Assembly (NCBI RefSeq): GCF_028610625.1
Contig: NZ_JAQQWU010000004.1
Span: 124,001 to 188,000 of the forward strand
Direction of reading: 5' to 3'
Source of the DNA: Guptibacillus spartinae
GTDB taxonomy: Bacteria; Bacillota; Bacilli; Bacillales; Guptibacillaceae
DNA length: 64,000 bases
Shown: piece by piece, positions 32,447-42,000 of the stretch
Layout of the letters: each line of letters starts with the position of its first letter
Position numbering within the stretch: the stretch's first letter is position 1
Position numbers and translations under genes: made by a program
Notes under the pieces: model-generated
The model's database searches: none
Told to the model about the DNA's origin: nothing
What the model saw: the letters and a program-made list of their open reading frames with translations, nothing else

Positions 32447-33775
32447 TTGGAAAAAATCATCGTCCGAGGTGGCAGGAGATTGTCTGGCTCTGTGAAAGTT
32501 GAAGGAGCTAAAAATGCAGTCTTGCCCGTCATCACAGCATCTATTTTAGCAGGTGAAGGCACGAGCACGTTAAATGATGTGCCTGCCCTTTCAGATGTAC
32601 ACACGATTAGTGAAGTATTAAGCTATCTTAATGTTGAGACGCAAATAGAAGGTAACACAATCAAAGTAGACGCAACAAAACCTTTGGAAACAGAAGCACC
32701 ATTTGAAGCAGTACGTAAAATGCGAGCTTCGTTTCTTGTAATGGGACCACTTTTGGCCCGTGTGGGTCATGCTCGTATAGCATTACCTGGTGGTTGCGCA
32801 ATTGGTTCAAGACCAATTGATCAGCACCTTAAAGGCTTTGAAGCAATGGGTGCAGAAGTCACTATTGGTAATGGTTTTATTGAAGCTGGTATTAAAGGAA
32901 GACTTCAAGGGGCAAAGATTTATCTTGATTTCCCAAGTGTAGGCGCCACGGAAAACATTATGATGGCAGCTGTACTTGCAGAAGGTACAACGGTAATGGA
33001 AAACGTTGCTCAAGAACCTGAAATCGTTTGTCTTGCGAACTACCTCAATGCAATGGGTGCGAAAGTACGCGGTGCAGGTACTGGTACGATTCGCATTGAA
33101 GGCGTGGAGAAGCTTGTTGGAGCAGAGCACGCTGTTATCCCAGACCGTATTGAAGCAGGAACATTCATGGTAGCTGCTGCAATTACAGGTGGTAACGTAT
33201 TAATTGAAAATGCTGTTTCAGAACATCTTCGTCCATTGATTGCGAAGATGGAAGAAATGGGCGTAGAGATTACAGAAGAAGGTCAGGGACTTCGCATTAT
33301 TGGACCTGAAACATTGAAGCCAGTTGACTTGAAAACAATGCCTCACCCTGGATTCCCGACGGATATGCAATCCCAGATGATGGCCTTGCTACTTCAAGCG
33401 AAGGGTACAAGTGTAATTACAGAAACAGTCTTTGAAAATCGCTTCATGCACGTGGAAGAATTCCGTCGCATGAACGGGAACATCAAGATTGAAGGACGCG
33501 CGGCTATTATTGAAGGACCTTCTACCCTTCAAGGTGCAGAAGTTTCGGCAACTGATTTGCGTGCTGGAGCTGCTTTAATCCTTGCAGGACTTGTAGCTGA
33601 TGGTTACACCCGTGTTGATGAGTTGAAGCACTTGGATCGCGGTTACGTTAACTTCTCCGGTAAACTTGCAAGCCTTGGAGCTGACGTTGAACGTGTAACC
33701 GTTGATGAAACGGCAAAGCCTGCAACAGAAGCAACTGATGAGCAAGCTGTAAACATGAAACCAAAATTCGCATAA
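32447..33775 (+). CDS. murA: UDP-N-acetylglucosamine 1-carboxyvinyltransferase
   Basis: Transfers enolpyruvate from PEP to UDP-GlcNAc, the first committed step of peptidoglycan synthesis. It has 442 residues, with the catalytic (fosfomycin-target) cysteine C117 in [11 protein letters not shown] and the substrate motif GAKNAVLP near the start. The start is TTG 32447 after GGAGGGG. By synteny it corresponds to murAA. The C-terminal tail (about 425-442) is a little longer than usual and acidic. Confidence 0.97.
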   Translation: MEKIIVRGGRRLSGSVKVEGAKNAVLPVITASILAGEGTSTLNDVPALSDVHTISEVLSYLNVETQIEGNTIKVDATKPLETEAPFEAVRKMRASFLVMGPLLARVGHARIALPGGCAIGSRPIDQHLKGFEAMGAEVTIGNGFIEAGIKGRLQGAKIYLDFPSVGATENIMMAAVLAEGTTVMENVAQEPEIVCLANYLNAMGAKVRGAGTGTIRIEGVEKLVGAEHAVIPDRIEAGTFMVAAAITGGNVLIENAVSEHLRPLIAKMEEMGVEITEEGQGLRIIGPETLKPVDLKTMPHPGFPTDMQSQMMALLLQAKGTSVITETVFENRFMHVEEFRRMNGNIKIEGRAAIIEGPSTLQGAEVSATDLRAGAALILAGLVADGYTRVDELKHLDRGYVNFSGKLASLGADVERVTVDETAKPATEATDEQAVNMKPKFA

Positions 33776-33785
33776 TGCTAATAAA

Positions 33786-33812
33786 AAGGAGGCCATGGCC
33801 TCTTTTTTTTTA
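33786..33812 (+). terminator. murA terminator
   Basis: The palindrome GAGGCCATGGCCTC is followed by nine T, ten bases after the murA stop. Confidence 0.88.
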
Positions 33813-33952
33813 TGCGCAAAAACTGGCTATTCAGCGATGTTTTTTACATATATATGGTAAAGATACTCCGTGCCTAATCTTCAATTTTGTTCTAAATGGT
33901 TGTCCAATTCCATACGATGATAGGGGTAAGCAATTGAGAAGGAGGCATGTGA

Positions 33953-34960
33953 ATGAGGCGAATTGTTGGCTCATTGATTCTGTTTGCAATGATTCTAATC
34001 CTTCTTCCATCTATTCTAGTCATCCCTTACGGTGACTCTCAAACTGAGACGGTAACGGTTAATAAAGAGGAGAAGGTGGAGAAGAAGACGAAGCCGCAAG
34101 TAAAAAGTGTATCTGTTCCCGTTTTTCGCTCTCAACAATCGGAAACTATGGATATTCCTATTGAAGATTATGTTATTGGTGTGGTAGCTGCTGAAATGCC
34201 TTCTGAGTTTAATATTGAAGCATTAAAGGCACAAGCTTTAACAGCAAGGACATTTGTCATTGCAAAACTGACGAGTCCACCTGGAGACCTCCCGTCTGGA
34301 GCTGTAGTAACCGATACAGTTCAGGACCAAGTGTATAAAGATAAAAATCAGCTAAAAAAATTATGGGGCAAAGATTTTGATAAGAAATATGCCAGGATTG
34401 AAGAAGCTGTTAAAGATACTGCAGGGCAAATATTAACGTATGAGGGAAATCCAATCTATGCATCCTTTTTTTCAACGAGTAATGGGTATACTGAAAATTC
34501 TGAGGACTACTGGGAGAATGCCGCTCCTTATTTAAGAAGTGTTAAAAGTCCATGGGATGTAGATTCCCCTAAGTATCAAGATAGCACCTCATTTACTGTG
34601 GATGAATTCGAAAAAAAGCTAGGCGTTTCTCTTCCGGATGACGGTTCGATTGGATCTATTAAAACACTCACCGAAGGTAAAAGAGTGGCAGAAGTATCAA
34701 TCAATGGCAAGACATATTCGGGACGCGAAATAAGAGATCTGTTAGGTTTGAGGTCTTCTGACTTTAGCTGGAAACGAGATGGTGACAACATTGATATTAC
34801 GACAAAAGGGTTTGGACATGGAGTAGGAATGAGTCAATATGGGGCTAATGGAATGGCAGAAGAAGGGAAAAAGTACTCGGAAATAGTAAAATACTATTAT
34901 AAAGATGTAGCAATCAGTGAATTAGATTCCTATATAAATAAATTGACCGCACAAAAGTAA
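33953..34960 (+). CDS. spoIID: Stage II sporulation protein D
   Basis: Lytic transglycosylase that, with SpoIIM and SpoIIP, thins septal peptidoglycan and drives engulfment of the forespore. The 335-residue protein has an N-terminal membrane anchor (about 5-24), then the SpoIID core: [16 protein letters not shown] with the catalytic Glu, AQALTARTF, and the closing [20 protein letters not shown] 33953 follows GAAGGAGG. CATACGAT at 33911 resembles a sigma-E -10, as expected for this gene, but a -35 is not clear. Confidence 0.95.
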   Translation: MRRIVGSLILFAMILILLPSILVIPYGDSQTETVTVNKEEKVEKKTKPQVKSVSVPVFRSQQSETMDIPIEDYVIGVVAAEMPSEFNIEALKAQALTARTFVIAKLTSPPGDLPSGAVVTDTVQDQVYKDKNQLKKLWGKDFDKKYARIEEAVKDTAGQILTYEGNPIYASFFSTSNGYTENSEDYWENAAPYLRSVKSPWDVDSPKYQDSTSFTVDEFEKKLGVSLPDDGSIGSIKTLTEGKRVAEVSINGKTYSGREIRDLLGLRSSDFSWKRDGDNIDITTKGFGHGVGMSQYGANGMAEEGKKYSEIVKYYYKDVAISELDSYINKLTAQK

Positions 34961-35013
34961 ATAAAGTTCTCAGAACGTAGAGTTTTAGTGCATGAATTGT
35001 TCCAAGAAAACAA

Positions 35014-35049
35014 GCGAAAAAAAGGACACCACCATTTTAATGGTGGTGT
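35014..35049 (-). terminator. Terminator for the glycosyltransferase (and spoIID)
   Basis: ACACCACCATT and AATGGTGGTGT form an 11-bp stem with a two-base centre. On the minus strand it is followed by CCTTTTTTTCG, so it best ends the glycosyltransferase; on the plus strand the T tract is poor. Confidence 0.75.
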
Positions 35050-35066
35050 TAGTTGTGTTCTCAAAG

Positions 35067-36557
35067 CTATTGAAAAAATGGGATTTTAAATCGAGATTTT
35101 CCCTGAACTTTCAATAGTTTAGACCAATTTTTAATAAAGGCCTCTTCTCTATATTCTTTATCCAAATAAACAGATGAAGGTTTTAGATCAAGGACATGAA
35201 CCATGGCAGTTGAAAGAGCGGAGATATTATCTTTTTCAACAATTAAGCCATTTTTTCCATGATTAATCATGTCATTGGGTCCATACCTAATATCGTAAGC
35301 GACAACAGGACAACCATTGTTTAAACTTTCCATAATAGCGAGTGGAAGTCCTTCGAATTGACTTGGTAAAAATGATGCTTTTGCGCTTGCAAATATTTTC
35401 TCTGGAGCATCCGTTAATCCTTTAAGAAAAATATCTTCTTCTAAATGATAGTCTTCTATCATTTTTTGAAGCCTATCCTTATCTGGTCCCACTCCATAGA
35501 TCTCAAAGCTGATACTAGCTAATTCCGATTTTCTTAAATGGTAAGCTTCGATAAGATGGTCAATTTGTTTACTCTCTGCTAAACGTCCAATATAAACAAA
35601 TTTGTTTTCTTTTTCGGTAGTATTATTTAGGTTGGAAGCTTCAATGGAGTGAGGAATAACGATAACTTTTTCCTCATGCGAACTTAATTGGAGAAGATCT
35701 TTTTTCTGGTCATGAGTCAATGTGACAAGATAATCGATATCTTCTATGTGATCAATTAAGTATTTGTATGAAGATTTCACATCATGTAGATCATTACTAT
35801 TTAAATGAGAACTGTGCAGAATAGATATTTTCGTAAGATTCGAACCTTCCATTTCAATCATTGGTTTGTCCAATAGTCTTGCATCATTAATAATTGTAGA
35901 GTTATCCTCAATTATTAATTCAAAAGCATAACGGAAGAAATCTTTCTCAGTTTTAAATTCTAGAATTCCGTTCTCTGTAAAAAGATGAAGTCGAATCAGC
36001 TTATTTTCCTTAGACCCATCATAAGTCTTATTCATGTAGGCATTTTCAAATTCATCATAAAAAATTTCCTCAAGTTTATTTGTTGTTCCTTGTTTGTAAT
36101 TCGTTTTCCGATGACATTGGCCCAACGCGTTGAATTCTTTTCTACATAAGCGAATACGGTTGTATGAATCTATATGATCAACAATCTTTAAAGATCCATC
36201 CTTCGTATCAAAGTTTTTATAAAGCACATATTCACCATTTTCAAAATAACGATAAACTTTATTCTTTTTAACCTCATGTGAAATGAGGTCTGTTTCCTCT
36301 ACAGTGTGGTTAATTTTAGATCCTTTGTAAGTACGTCCAGATATGAAATCGTAAATATTGATGAACTTAACAGTAGAAGGAACTTTTTCTTGTTCGTAAT
36401 ATTGGTCATAGATTTCACCATAATAGGGGTTATAGTTAGTGGTAATAAGGGTGTAGTCCATACCAGCTTTCTCGACTAGCTTATTTGTACGGTCTAATAA
36501 TGATTTTGTTCGCCCACCATATTGTTCGGGCAGAGTGGATGTAATCACATAGTGCAT
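35067..36557 (-). CDS. GT4 glycosyltransferase, TagE-like
   Basis: A 496-residue protein with a GT-B fold. The N-terminal half opens HYVITSTLPEQYGGRTKSLL and contains a variable domain (about 70-210) of the type seen in poly(glycerol-phosphate) alpha-glucosyltransferases. The C-terminal half has IPHSIEA, FVYIGRLAESKQIDHLI and the nucleotide-sugar motif QFEGLPLAIMESLNNGCPVV, followed by AYDIRYGPNDMI. These fit enzymes that glucosylate wall teichoic acid (TagE), but the acceptor is inferred. It is inserted on the minus strand between spoIID and spoIIQ, and is visibly more AT-rich than its neighbours, suggesting acquisition. Confidence 0.82.
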   Translation of the reverse strand: MHYVITSTLPEQYGGRTKSLLDRTNKLVEKAGMDYTLITTNYNPYYGEIYDQYYEQEKVPSTVKFINIYDFISGRTYKGSKINHTVEETDLISHEVKKNKVYRYFENGEYVLYKNFDTKDGSLKIVDHIDSYNRIRLCRKEFNALGQCHRKTNYKQGTTNKLEEIFYDEFENAYMNKTYDGSKENKLIRLHLFTENGILEFKTEKDFFRYAFELIIEDNSTIINDARLLDKPMIEMEGSNLTKISILHSSHLNSNDLHDVKSSYKYLIDHIEDIDYLVTLTHDQKKDLLQLSSHEEKVIVIPHSIEASNLNNTTEKENKFVYIGRLAESKQIDHLIEAYHLRKSELASISFEIYGVGPDKDRLQKMIEDYHLEEDIFLKGLTDAPEKIFASAKASFLPSQFEGLPLAIMESLNNGCPVVAYDIRYGPNDMINHGKNGLIVEKDNISALSTAMVHVLDLKPSSVYLDKEYREEAFIKNWSKLLKVQGKSRFKIPFFQ

Positions 36558-36883
36558 ATTGTTGGTTCTCCTTTACTAATCATAGTTATGAAAACAAAAC
36601 AGATTAGCTTCAATTTTAATCTTATAGTCTATGTACCCTATGTTCAACAAAAAACTCTTACGTATATTTACATTTTTGTAAATCACAGAAAAACAAAGTT
36701 GATAAGTCTAAATTCATACTAATGCATCATTCTTTATCGAAGCCAACTACACGTAAATAAATGAGGTTTTATAAAAATCATGCATAAAAGAAACGCTTTT
36801 GTCGAAAAATAAATAGAACTTTTTTTCGGAATAGGTATATAAATCTCGCAACCTGACCACAATGTTGCTGAGGTGATGAACAA
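36558..36883. other. AT-rich gap upstream of spoIIQ
   Basis: 326 bases between the divergent glycosyltransferase and spoIIQ, noticeably AT-rich. It must hold both promoters. TGCATA at 36781-36786 matches a sigma-F/G -35 element, but the expected -10 (GGNNANAMT or CATNNTA) is only partly matched downstream. No further gene is evident. Confidence 0.4.
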
Positions 36884-37795
36884 ATGGGAGACGAAAAACA
36901 ACGATCTCATCCTGTTGAAAAAAGCGCTTCTAAATGGCAGAAGCTAGCAAGAAAACGTTGGATTTATCCAGCAGTCTATCTTGGTTTTGCAGCAATTGTT
37001 CTTGCAGCCGTATTATGGATGCAAGGCGGACAAGACAATGCAAAAGATTTAACTGGTATTGATGAAGAAAGAAGTGCCTTTGACACAAATGACGAGTCTG
37101 TTCCAGTTCTAGGTGATTCAGAAGTCTTTAAAGTACCTGCATCCGAAGATAGTGGTGTATTTGTGCAGAAACAATTCTATGACACTTCAGCTAGCACGGA
37201 AGAACAACAAGCAGCCCTTGTTTTCTATAATAATACCTACTACCAAAATGCAGGAATCGACTATGCTAAAGAAGATGGCGCAAGTTTTGATGTGAAAGCT
37301 GCAATGAGTGGTAAAGTTGTGAAAGCTACAAACGATCAATTACTTGGAAATGTTGTTCACTTAGAGCATAACGATGGTGTTGTGACTGTTTACGAATCTC
37401 TTGAAGCTCTTAATGTAGAACAAGGCGATACTGTGAAGCAAGGTGAGAAGCTAGGTACAGCTGGTACAAACGCATTTGATACAGATGCTGGTGTTCACGT
37501 ACATTTTGAAGTCCGCAAAGATGACATGCCGGTTAACCCACTTGATGTGTTTAATCAACCGTCTTCAGCTGTAGAAGCTCCTGAAAAGGCGCAGACAAGC
37601 GACGAAGTTTCAAACCCATCTGCCTCAGAAGGTACTGATGTCGAGAACCAGGATAACGGTACAGAATCCGAAATGGATGCTGAGAAAGACGCCGAAAAAG
37701 ATGCGAATAGTGCAGACGAGGATCAATCCGACGAGCAAAAAAGCAACGAGCAGAAATCGGACGATCAAAAATCAGATACAAAGGATTCACAATAA
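36884..37795 (+). CDS. spoIIQ: Stage II sporulation protein Q (degenerate LytM/M23 domain)
   Basis: Forespore membrane protein that joins SpoIIIAH across the intermembrane space, forming the feeding-tube channel. The 303-residue protein has one transmembrane segment (about 28-46) and a LytM (M23) fold (about 115-225). The second metal motif HVH is intact (205-207), but the first histidine is replaced by Asn122 in QNAGIDYA; loss of that ligand is a known feature of SpoIIQ. A Glu/Asp/Lys/Ser-rich tail of about 75 residues follows. ATG 36884 is preceded by GAGGTGATGAACAA. Confidence 0.92.
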   Translation: MGDEKQRSHPVEKSASKWQKLARKRWIYPAVYLGFAAIVLAAVLWMQGGQDNAKDLTGIDEERSAFDTNDESVPVLGDSEVFKVPASEDSGVFVQKQFYDTSASTEEQQAALVFYNNTYYQNAGIDYAKEDGASFDVKAAMSGKVVKATNDQLLGNVVHLEHNDGVVTVYESLEALNVEQGDTVKQGEKLGTAGTNAFDTDAGVHVHFEVRKDDMPVNPLDVFNQPSSAVEAPEKAQTSDEVSNPSASEGTDVENQDNGTESEMDAEKDAEKDANSADEDQSDEQKSNEQKSDDQKSDTKDSQ

Positions 37796-37796
37796 C

Positions 37797-37824
37797 AAAG
37801 CTCCCCTAGTGGGGGCTTTTTTGT
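37797..37824 (+). terminator. spoIIQ terminator
   Basis: AAAGCTCCCC and GGGGGCTTT form a hairpin with a TAGT loop and TTTTT tail. Confidence 0.88.
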
Positions 37825-38050
37825 GTGCAGTGAAAACAAACAAAATTCGATTTTTCCCGGGAAATAGCGCTATCATTCCTCAAGGAACGGAAAGATTCGC
37901 TTTTATCTGTCGGAGACACAGGTCTATTGTCATATCGCTATATACAATTACTGGTAGTAATGTCTCATTGACTTCTTTTTATAGTAGAAACATAATGAGA
38001 GATGTATTTCGTAAAATTCAGATAACTTAAATGGGAGGGAGAGGCTACTT

Positions 38051-38227
38051 ATTTTATACGTGCTGTTAGCTGCTGCAATCGTCAGTTTAATCTTTACAAT
38101 CAGAAAAAGAAAAGGCGTGTATTTACTATTGCCAATAGCGCTAATGGGAATCTACTTGATCATTGAAATTGCTAGAGTCCCACTTGGTTTTGTCGAAACG
38201 GTCGAACTTATTTTCAACTTAAAATAG
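38051..38227 (+). CDS. Small hydrophobic protein with apparent non-AUG start
   Basis: An open frame of up to 58 codons ending TAG at 38225-38227, 15 bases before the next gene. It translates as two hydrophobic segments (LAAAIVSLIF and LLLPIALMGIYLIIEIA) around a basic RKRKG. GGGAGGGAGAGG (38033-38044) is an excellent ribosome binding site, but the codon at proper distance is ATT (38051); the only other candidate, GTG 38060, is 15 bases away. No in-frame ATG exists. A short ATG frame from 38031 stops quickly. Likely the first gene of the symporter operon. Confidence 0.42.
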   Translation: MLYVLLAAAIVSLIFTIRKRKGVYLLLPIALMGIYLIIEIARVPLGFVETVELIFNLK

Positions 38228-38242
38228 ACAGGAGGTTCCATC

Positions 38243-38542
38243 ATGAAGAAGATTGATAAAAAAATCGCCGATGCCTACTTTCATGCGAGAGTAAGGTTAA
38301 TTGCCATCTTACTTCTTTTCTGGTTTGTTGTGTCTTTTGGAATGGTTCTGTTCGCTGAAGCGTTGGCACAATATACGTTAAATGGATTTCCCCTTCATTA
38401 CTTCATGGGTGCACAGGGTTCAATTGTTGTCTTCATCATTTTATTGTTTGTTAACGCTTACATATCGGACAGGATTGATCAAAAGTATGGGTTAGTTGAA
38501 AAACGAGTGAAAGCAACGAAAGGACAAACCTTACAATCATAA
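38243..38542 (+). CDS. DUF4212 sodium:solute symporter small subunit
   Basis: A 99-residue protein with two transmembrane helices (about 18-38 and 58-78). HARVRLIAILLLFWFVVSFG and FPLHYFMGAQGSIVVF resemble DUF4212 (TIGR03647), the small subunit that accompanies VC_2705-type symporters. ATG 38243 follows AGGAGG. The large subunit gene starts 12 bases downstream, which supports the pairing. Confidence 0.82.
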   Translation: MKKIDKKIADAYFHARVRLIAILLLFWFVVSFGMVLFAEALAQYTLNGFPLHYFMGAQGSIVVFIILLFVNAYISDRIDQKYGLVEKRVKATKGQTLQS

Positions 38543-38554
38543 GGGGGATAAGGG

Positions 38555-40216
38555 ATGGATACACAATTTCTAGTGTCACTTTTGCTTATTGTGGCATCAT
38601 TTGGGCTATACATTGGGATTGCCGTCTTTAATCGCGCGCGTCAAACCTCCGAGTTCTTCGTAGCGGGTCGAGGGGTACCTGCGATTTACAACGGGATGGC
38701 GATTGGAGCGGACTGGATGAGCGCCGCTTCATTCATTGGTCTTGCTGGAACAGTTATGGTCCTTGGATATGATGGACTGGCATACATTATGGGGTGGACA
38801 GGCGGCTATTTGCTCTTAACTTTTCTGCTTGCTCCTCAACTTAGGAAATACGGTCGCTATACGGTTCCAGAATTCATTGGAGATCGCTTTCAGAGTAAAA
38901 CGGCTTTAGTCATTGCGGCGATTGCGACCATTATCATTAGCTTTACCTATTCCATTGGTCAGTTAGCAGGATCGGGGGTAGTGATCGGAAGGCTGTTTGA
39001 AGTCGATGCCAAAATTGGTGTGATGATTGGGGTCGTCATTATTGCTATCTATGCCACATTTGGCGGGATGAAAGGGATTACGTGGACACAGGTGGCGCAA
39101 TATATTATTTTAATTCTGGCTTATTTAATTCCGGTTATTTTCATGTCACTTCAAATTACGAATAACCCGATCCCGTGGCTAAGCTATGGCAATGTCGTAT
39201 CAGAACTCGGTGAACTCGATCGTGAACTTGGAATTTCTGAGTATTTTGCGCCATTCGAATCCGCTTCAAAGTGGCAATTCATCGCTCTGATGTTTAGCTT
39301 AATGGCTGGAACTGCTGGACTCCCTCACGTCATTGTTCGCTTTTACACAGTATCAACGATGAAAGCAGCACGCTGGAGCGGCGCCTGGGCACTTCTATTT
39401 ATTGGTCTCCTCTATTTATCTGCTCCTGCTTACGCGGCATTTTCACGTTTTATCTTGATGAAGCAAGTAGCAGGTAGTCCGATCGATTCTTTACCTGCCT
39501 GGACGGATAAATGGGTGAACACCGGACTTCTAACGATGGCGGATACGAGTGGAGATGGCATTCTCCAATGGAAAGAGATTGCGATTAGTAATGATATAGT
39601 CGTGATGGCCACACCTGAAATTGCTGATTTAGGAGTATTTGTTATAGGTCTCGTCGCAGCAGGAGCGATGGCAGCGGCGCTCTCCACGGCTGGTGGGCTA
39701 CTGATTGCCATATCTTCTTCTTTTTCTCACGATATCTACTATCGCATTATTAATCCTAGAGCAACGGAGCGAAAGCGGATGTCTGTTGCGCGCTGGTCGA
39801 TTCTGATTGCGACGATTGTTGCCGGAGTCGTTGCGCTAAATCCACCGGGTGTTATCACGCAAATTGTAGCATGGGCTTTTGCGCTTGCCTCAGGAACGTT
39901 CTTTCCAGCACTTATCCTTGGGGTATGGTGGAAGAGAGCGAACGCGCCAGGTGTCATTGCAGGGATGATCGTAGGATTATTGGTTACCTTAACGTATATT
40001 TTCCTAGCAAAATACGGTGGCTTTACGATTTTAGGCATCATTGATACGGGAGCAGGTATTTTCGGTGCTACTTCTGCCATTTTAACGAATGTGATCGTGT
40101 CATTGAGTACAAAACCACCTTCACAGAAGCTTCAGGATGAGGTAATGGATCTTAGATATCCTGAACAGCTTACTTTCAAAGATGGAGAAGTATGGAAAGA
40201 TGACCGTGTGATTTGA
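38555..40216 (+). CDS. Sodium:solute symporter, VC_2705 subfamily
   Basis: Sodium-coupled transporter of the SSS family, 553 residues with about thirteen transmembrane helices. Family landmarks are FVAGRGVPAIYNGMAIGADW near the start, RYTVPEFIGDRF and AALSTAGGLLIAISSSFSHD. Relatives carry acetate or similar monocarboxylates, but the substrate here is not certain. A loop at residues 330-341 reads DTSGDGILQWKE, which fits the 12-residue EF-hand calcium loop. It is preceded by its DUF4212 partner and ends in a terminator. Confidence 0.88.
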   Translation: MDTQFLVSLLLIVASFGLYIGIAVFNRARQTSEFFVAGRGVPAIYNGMAIGADWMSAASFIGLAGTVMVLGYDGLAYIMGWTGGYLLLTFLLAPQLRKYGRYTVPEFIGDRFQSKTALVIAAIATIIISFTYSIGQLAGSGVVIGRLFEVDAKIGVMIGVVIIAIYATFGGMKGITWTQVAQYIILILAYLIPVIFMSLQITNNPIPWLSYGNVVSELGELDRELGISEYFAPFESASKWQFIALMFSLMAGTAGLPHVIVRFYTVSTMKAARWSGAWALLFIGLLYLSAPAYAAFSRFILMKQVAGSPIDSLPAWTDKWVNTGLLTMADTSGDGILQWKEIAISNDIVVMATPEIADLGVFVIGLVAAGAMAAALSTAGGLLIAISSSFSHDIYYRIINPRATERKRMSVARWSILIATIVAGVVALNPPGVITQIVAWAFALASGTFFPALILGVWWKRANAPGVIAGMIVGLLVTLTYIFLAKYGGFTILGIIDTGAGIFGATSAILTNVIVSLSTKPPSQKLQDEVMDLRYPEQLTFKDGEVWKDDRVI

Positions 40217-40220
40217 TTGA

Positions 40221-40260
40221 AGAACCTCCTATTCTCCATTAAAATAGGGGGTTCTTTTTT
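40221..40260 (+). terminator. Symporter terminator
   Basis: AGAACCTCCTATT and AATAGGGGGTTCT form a 13-bp stem (one G-T pair) followed by TTTTTT. Confidence 0.9.
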
Positions 40261-40550
40261 CATGTATGCTCACATACAAAAGGCGAATAAGATCAATTTG
40301 AAAGAATATTTAAATAAAATCCCTTGTCCCTCTTGACTTTTTGGAATATAACCACCTTTGCCTTAATAAAATGTTACAAAACTTAGTAAATGAGGGGCAG
40401 AGGTGAGAAGTTGTGGTAAGGCTTCGAAGTATTCTTGCATGCAATACTCCTGACATCATGTAGGTCACCTGATGACTAGAGCTTCGTAGCATGATCACTT
40501 TATCAGTCTCATTTCGCATCTCTCACATCCAATTTAGGGAGGCGAGTGGT
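40261..40550 (+). other. Leader region of spoIIID
   Basis: 290 bases without a gene. It contains several short inverted repeats, for example AGGT-C-ACCT (near 40465) and GTATT-cttgcatgc-AATAC (near 40430), suggesting structured leader RNA or operator sites. I could not place a convincing sigma-E promoter. Confidence 0.35.
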
Positions 40551-40823
40551 GTGCACGATTACATCAAAGAGCGAACCATCAAGATTGGAAACTACATCGT
40601 GGAGACTAAGAAAACGGTGAGGGTGATCGCAAAGGAATTTGGCGTTTCTAAAAGTACCGTTCACAAGGATTTAACAGAACGACTTCCTGAAATTAATCCG
40701 GACCTCGCCAATGAGGTGAAGGGGATTCTCGAGTATCATAAATCGATACGCCATCTCCGCGGCGGCGAAGCGACGAGAATAAAATATAGAAAGGACACGG
40801 AAAAAGAAGAAGCTGTCAAATAA
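40551..40823 (+). CDS. spoIIID: Sporulation transcription regulator SpoIIID
   Basis: Mother-cell DNA-binding protein that activates and represses sigma-E and sigma-K genes. The 90-residue protein has the helix-turn-helix at about 23-42 (VRVIAKEFGVSKSTVHKDLT) and a basic C-terminal tail, as in B. subtilis. GTG 40551 is favoured, eight bases after GGGAGG; an upstream in-frame ATG at 40491 lies before this site. It is followed by mbl as in B. subtilis. Confidence 0.95.
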   Translation: MHDYIKERTIKIGNYIVETKKTVRVIAKEFGVSKSTVHKDLTERLPEINPDLANEVKGILEYHKSIRHLRGGEATRIKYRKDTEKEEAVK

Positions 40824-40877
40824 TACGCCTAAAAACGACAATTTTTTCTAAATACTTTCTTCCTGTTTCTTAATTTA

Positions 40878-40886
40878 TGGTACAAT
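40878..40886 (+). promoter_or_regulatory. Extended -10 promoter of mbl
   Basis: TGGTACAAT is an extended -10 element 77 bases before the mbl ATG; the -35 is weak. Confidence 0.45.
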
Positions 40887-40962
40887 ATACTAATGGATAC
40901 GTAGTTTAAACATACTAGGACTGAAACTATAGATGAGTGTTAGAATACAGGGAGGATACGTC

Positions 40963-41964
40963 ATGTTTTCACGTGATATTGGGATTGATTTAGGTACCGC
41001 GAACGTACTGATTTATGTGAAAGGGCGAGGCATCGTTTTGGATGAACCGTCTGTTGTAGCACTAGACACTGGAACTGGAAGAGCGCTTGCTGTTGGTGAA
41101 GAAGCAAGGCAAATGGTTGGCCGGACTCCTGGAAACATCGTTGCAACGCGTCCACTGAAGGACGGCGTGATCGCAGACTTCGATATTACAGAAGTGATGC
41201 TAAGACATTTTTTGAACAAAATTAATGTAAAAAGCTTTCTATCTAAGCCGCGTATTTTAATTTGTACGCCTACGAACATCACATCTGTTGAGAAGAAAGC
41301 GATTAAAGAAGCTGCTGAAAAAAGCGGTGGGAAACAAATTTTTCTTGAAGAAGAACCAAAAGTAGCTGCAATTGGCGCTGGCATGGATATTTTTCAGCCA
41401 AGCGGTAATATGGTGGTGGACATTGGCGGTGGAACGACAGATATCGCAGTGCTTTCAATGGGCGATATTGTCACCGCCTCTTCCATTAAAATGGCAGGGG
41501 ACAAGTTCGATTACGAAATCCTGGATTACATCAAGAAAACGTATAAGCTTCTAATTGGGGAGCGGACAGCAGAACAAATTAAGATTAACGTAGCAACGGT
41601 ATTTCCAGGCGGCCGGAATGAAGAACTTGATATTCGTGGACGAGACATGGTGTCTGGACTACCACGAACGATCACAGTGAAGTCCGATGAAATTCAGCAG
41701 GCGCTCCAAGAGCCGATCTCGCACATGGTGATGGCGGCAAAAAGCGTTCTTGAACGAACTCCTCCAGAACTTTCAGCAGACATCATTGACCGCGGTGTGA
41801 TTATGACAGGTGGAGGCGCATTGCTTCACGGCATCGATCAGCTATTTGCTGAAGAACTTATGGTTCCAGTCCTTGTAGCGGAAGAACCGATGAGCTGCGT
41901 GGCAAAAGGAACAGGTCTGATGCTTGAACATATTGACAAGATAGCAAAGAAAAAATTAATCTAA
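40963..41964 (+). CDS. mbl: Rod-shape actin homologue Mbl
   Basis: MreB-family actin that organises the elongation machinery for the lateral cell wall. It has 333 residues, with phosphate-binding loop DIGIDLGTANVLIY at the start, the second loop VVDIGGGTTDIAVLS and adenosine motif IMTGGGALLHGID. ATG 40963 follows GGGAGGATACGTC. Placement right after spoIIID argues for Mbl over MreB or MreBH. Confidence 0.93.
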   Translation: MFSRDIGIDLGTANVLIYVKGRGIVLDEPSVVALDTGTGRALAVGEEARQMVGRTPGNIVATRPLKDGVIADFDITEVMLRHFLNKINVKSFLSKPRILICTPTNITSVEKKAIKEAAEKSGGKQIFLEEEPKVAAIGAGMDIFQPSGNMVVDIGGGTTDIAVLSMGDIVTASSIKMAGDKFDYEILDYIKKTYKLLIGERTAEQIKINVATVFPGGRNEELDIRGRDMVSGLPRTITVKSDEIQQALQEPISHMVMAAKSVLERTPPELSADIIDRGVIMTGGGALLHGIDQLFAEELMVPVLVAEEPMSCVAKGTGLMLEHIDKIAKKKLI

Positions 41965-42000
41965 ATTAGAACGGAAACTATTCGTAAGGGTGTAATCATA

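Noticed and set aside
33775-34035. Open frame of 86 codons between murA and spoIID
   Set aside because: It crosses the murA terminator and overlaps the spoIID start in another frame.
36781-36820. Complete sigma-F or sigma-G promoter for spoIIQ
   Set aside because: Only the -35 (TGCATA) fits; neither expected -10 pattern is matched well enough to call.
36884-37795. SpoIIQ as an active M23 endopeptidase
   Set aside because: The first zinc histidine is Asn122, so catalysis by the usual mechanism is not expected.
37638-38030. Open frame of 130 codons overlapping the end of spoIIQ
   Set aside because: It is a shadow of the Lys/Asp-rich spoIIQ tail continuing across its terminator.
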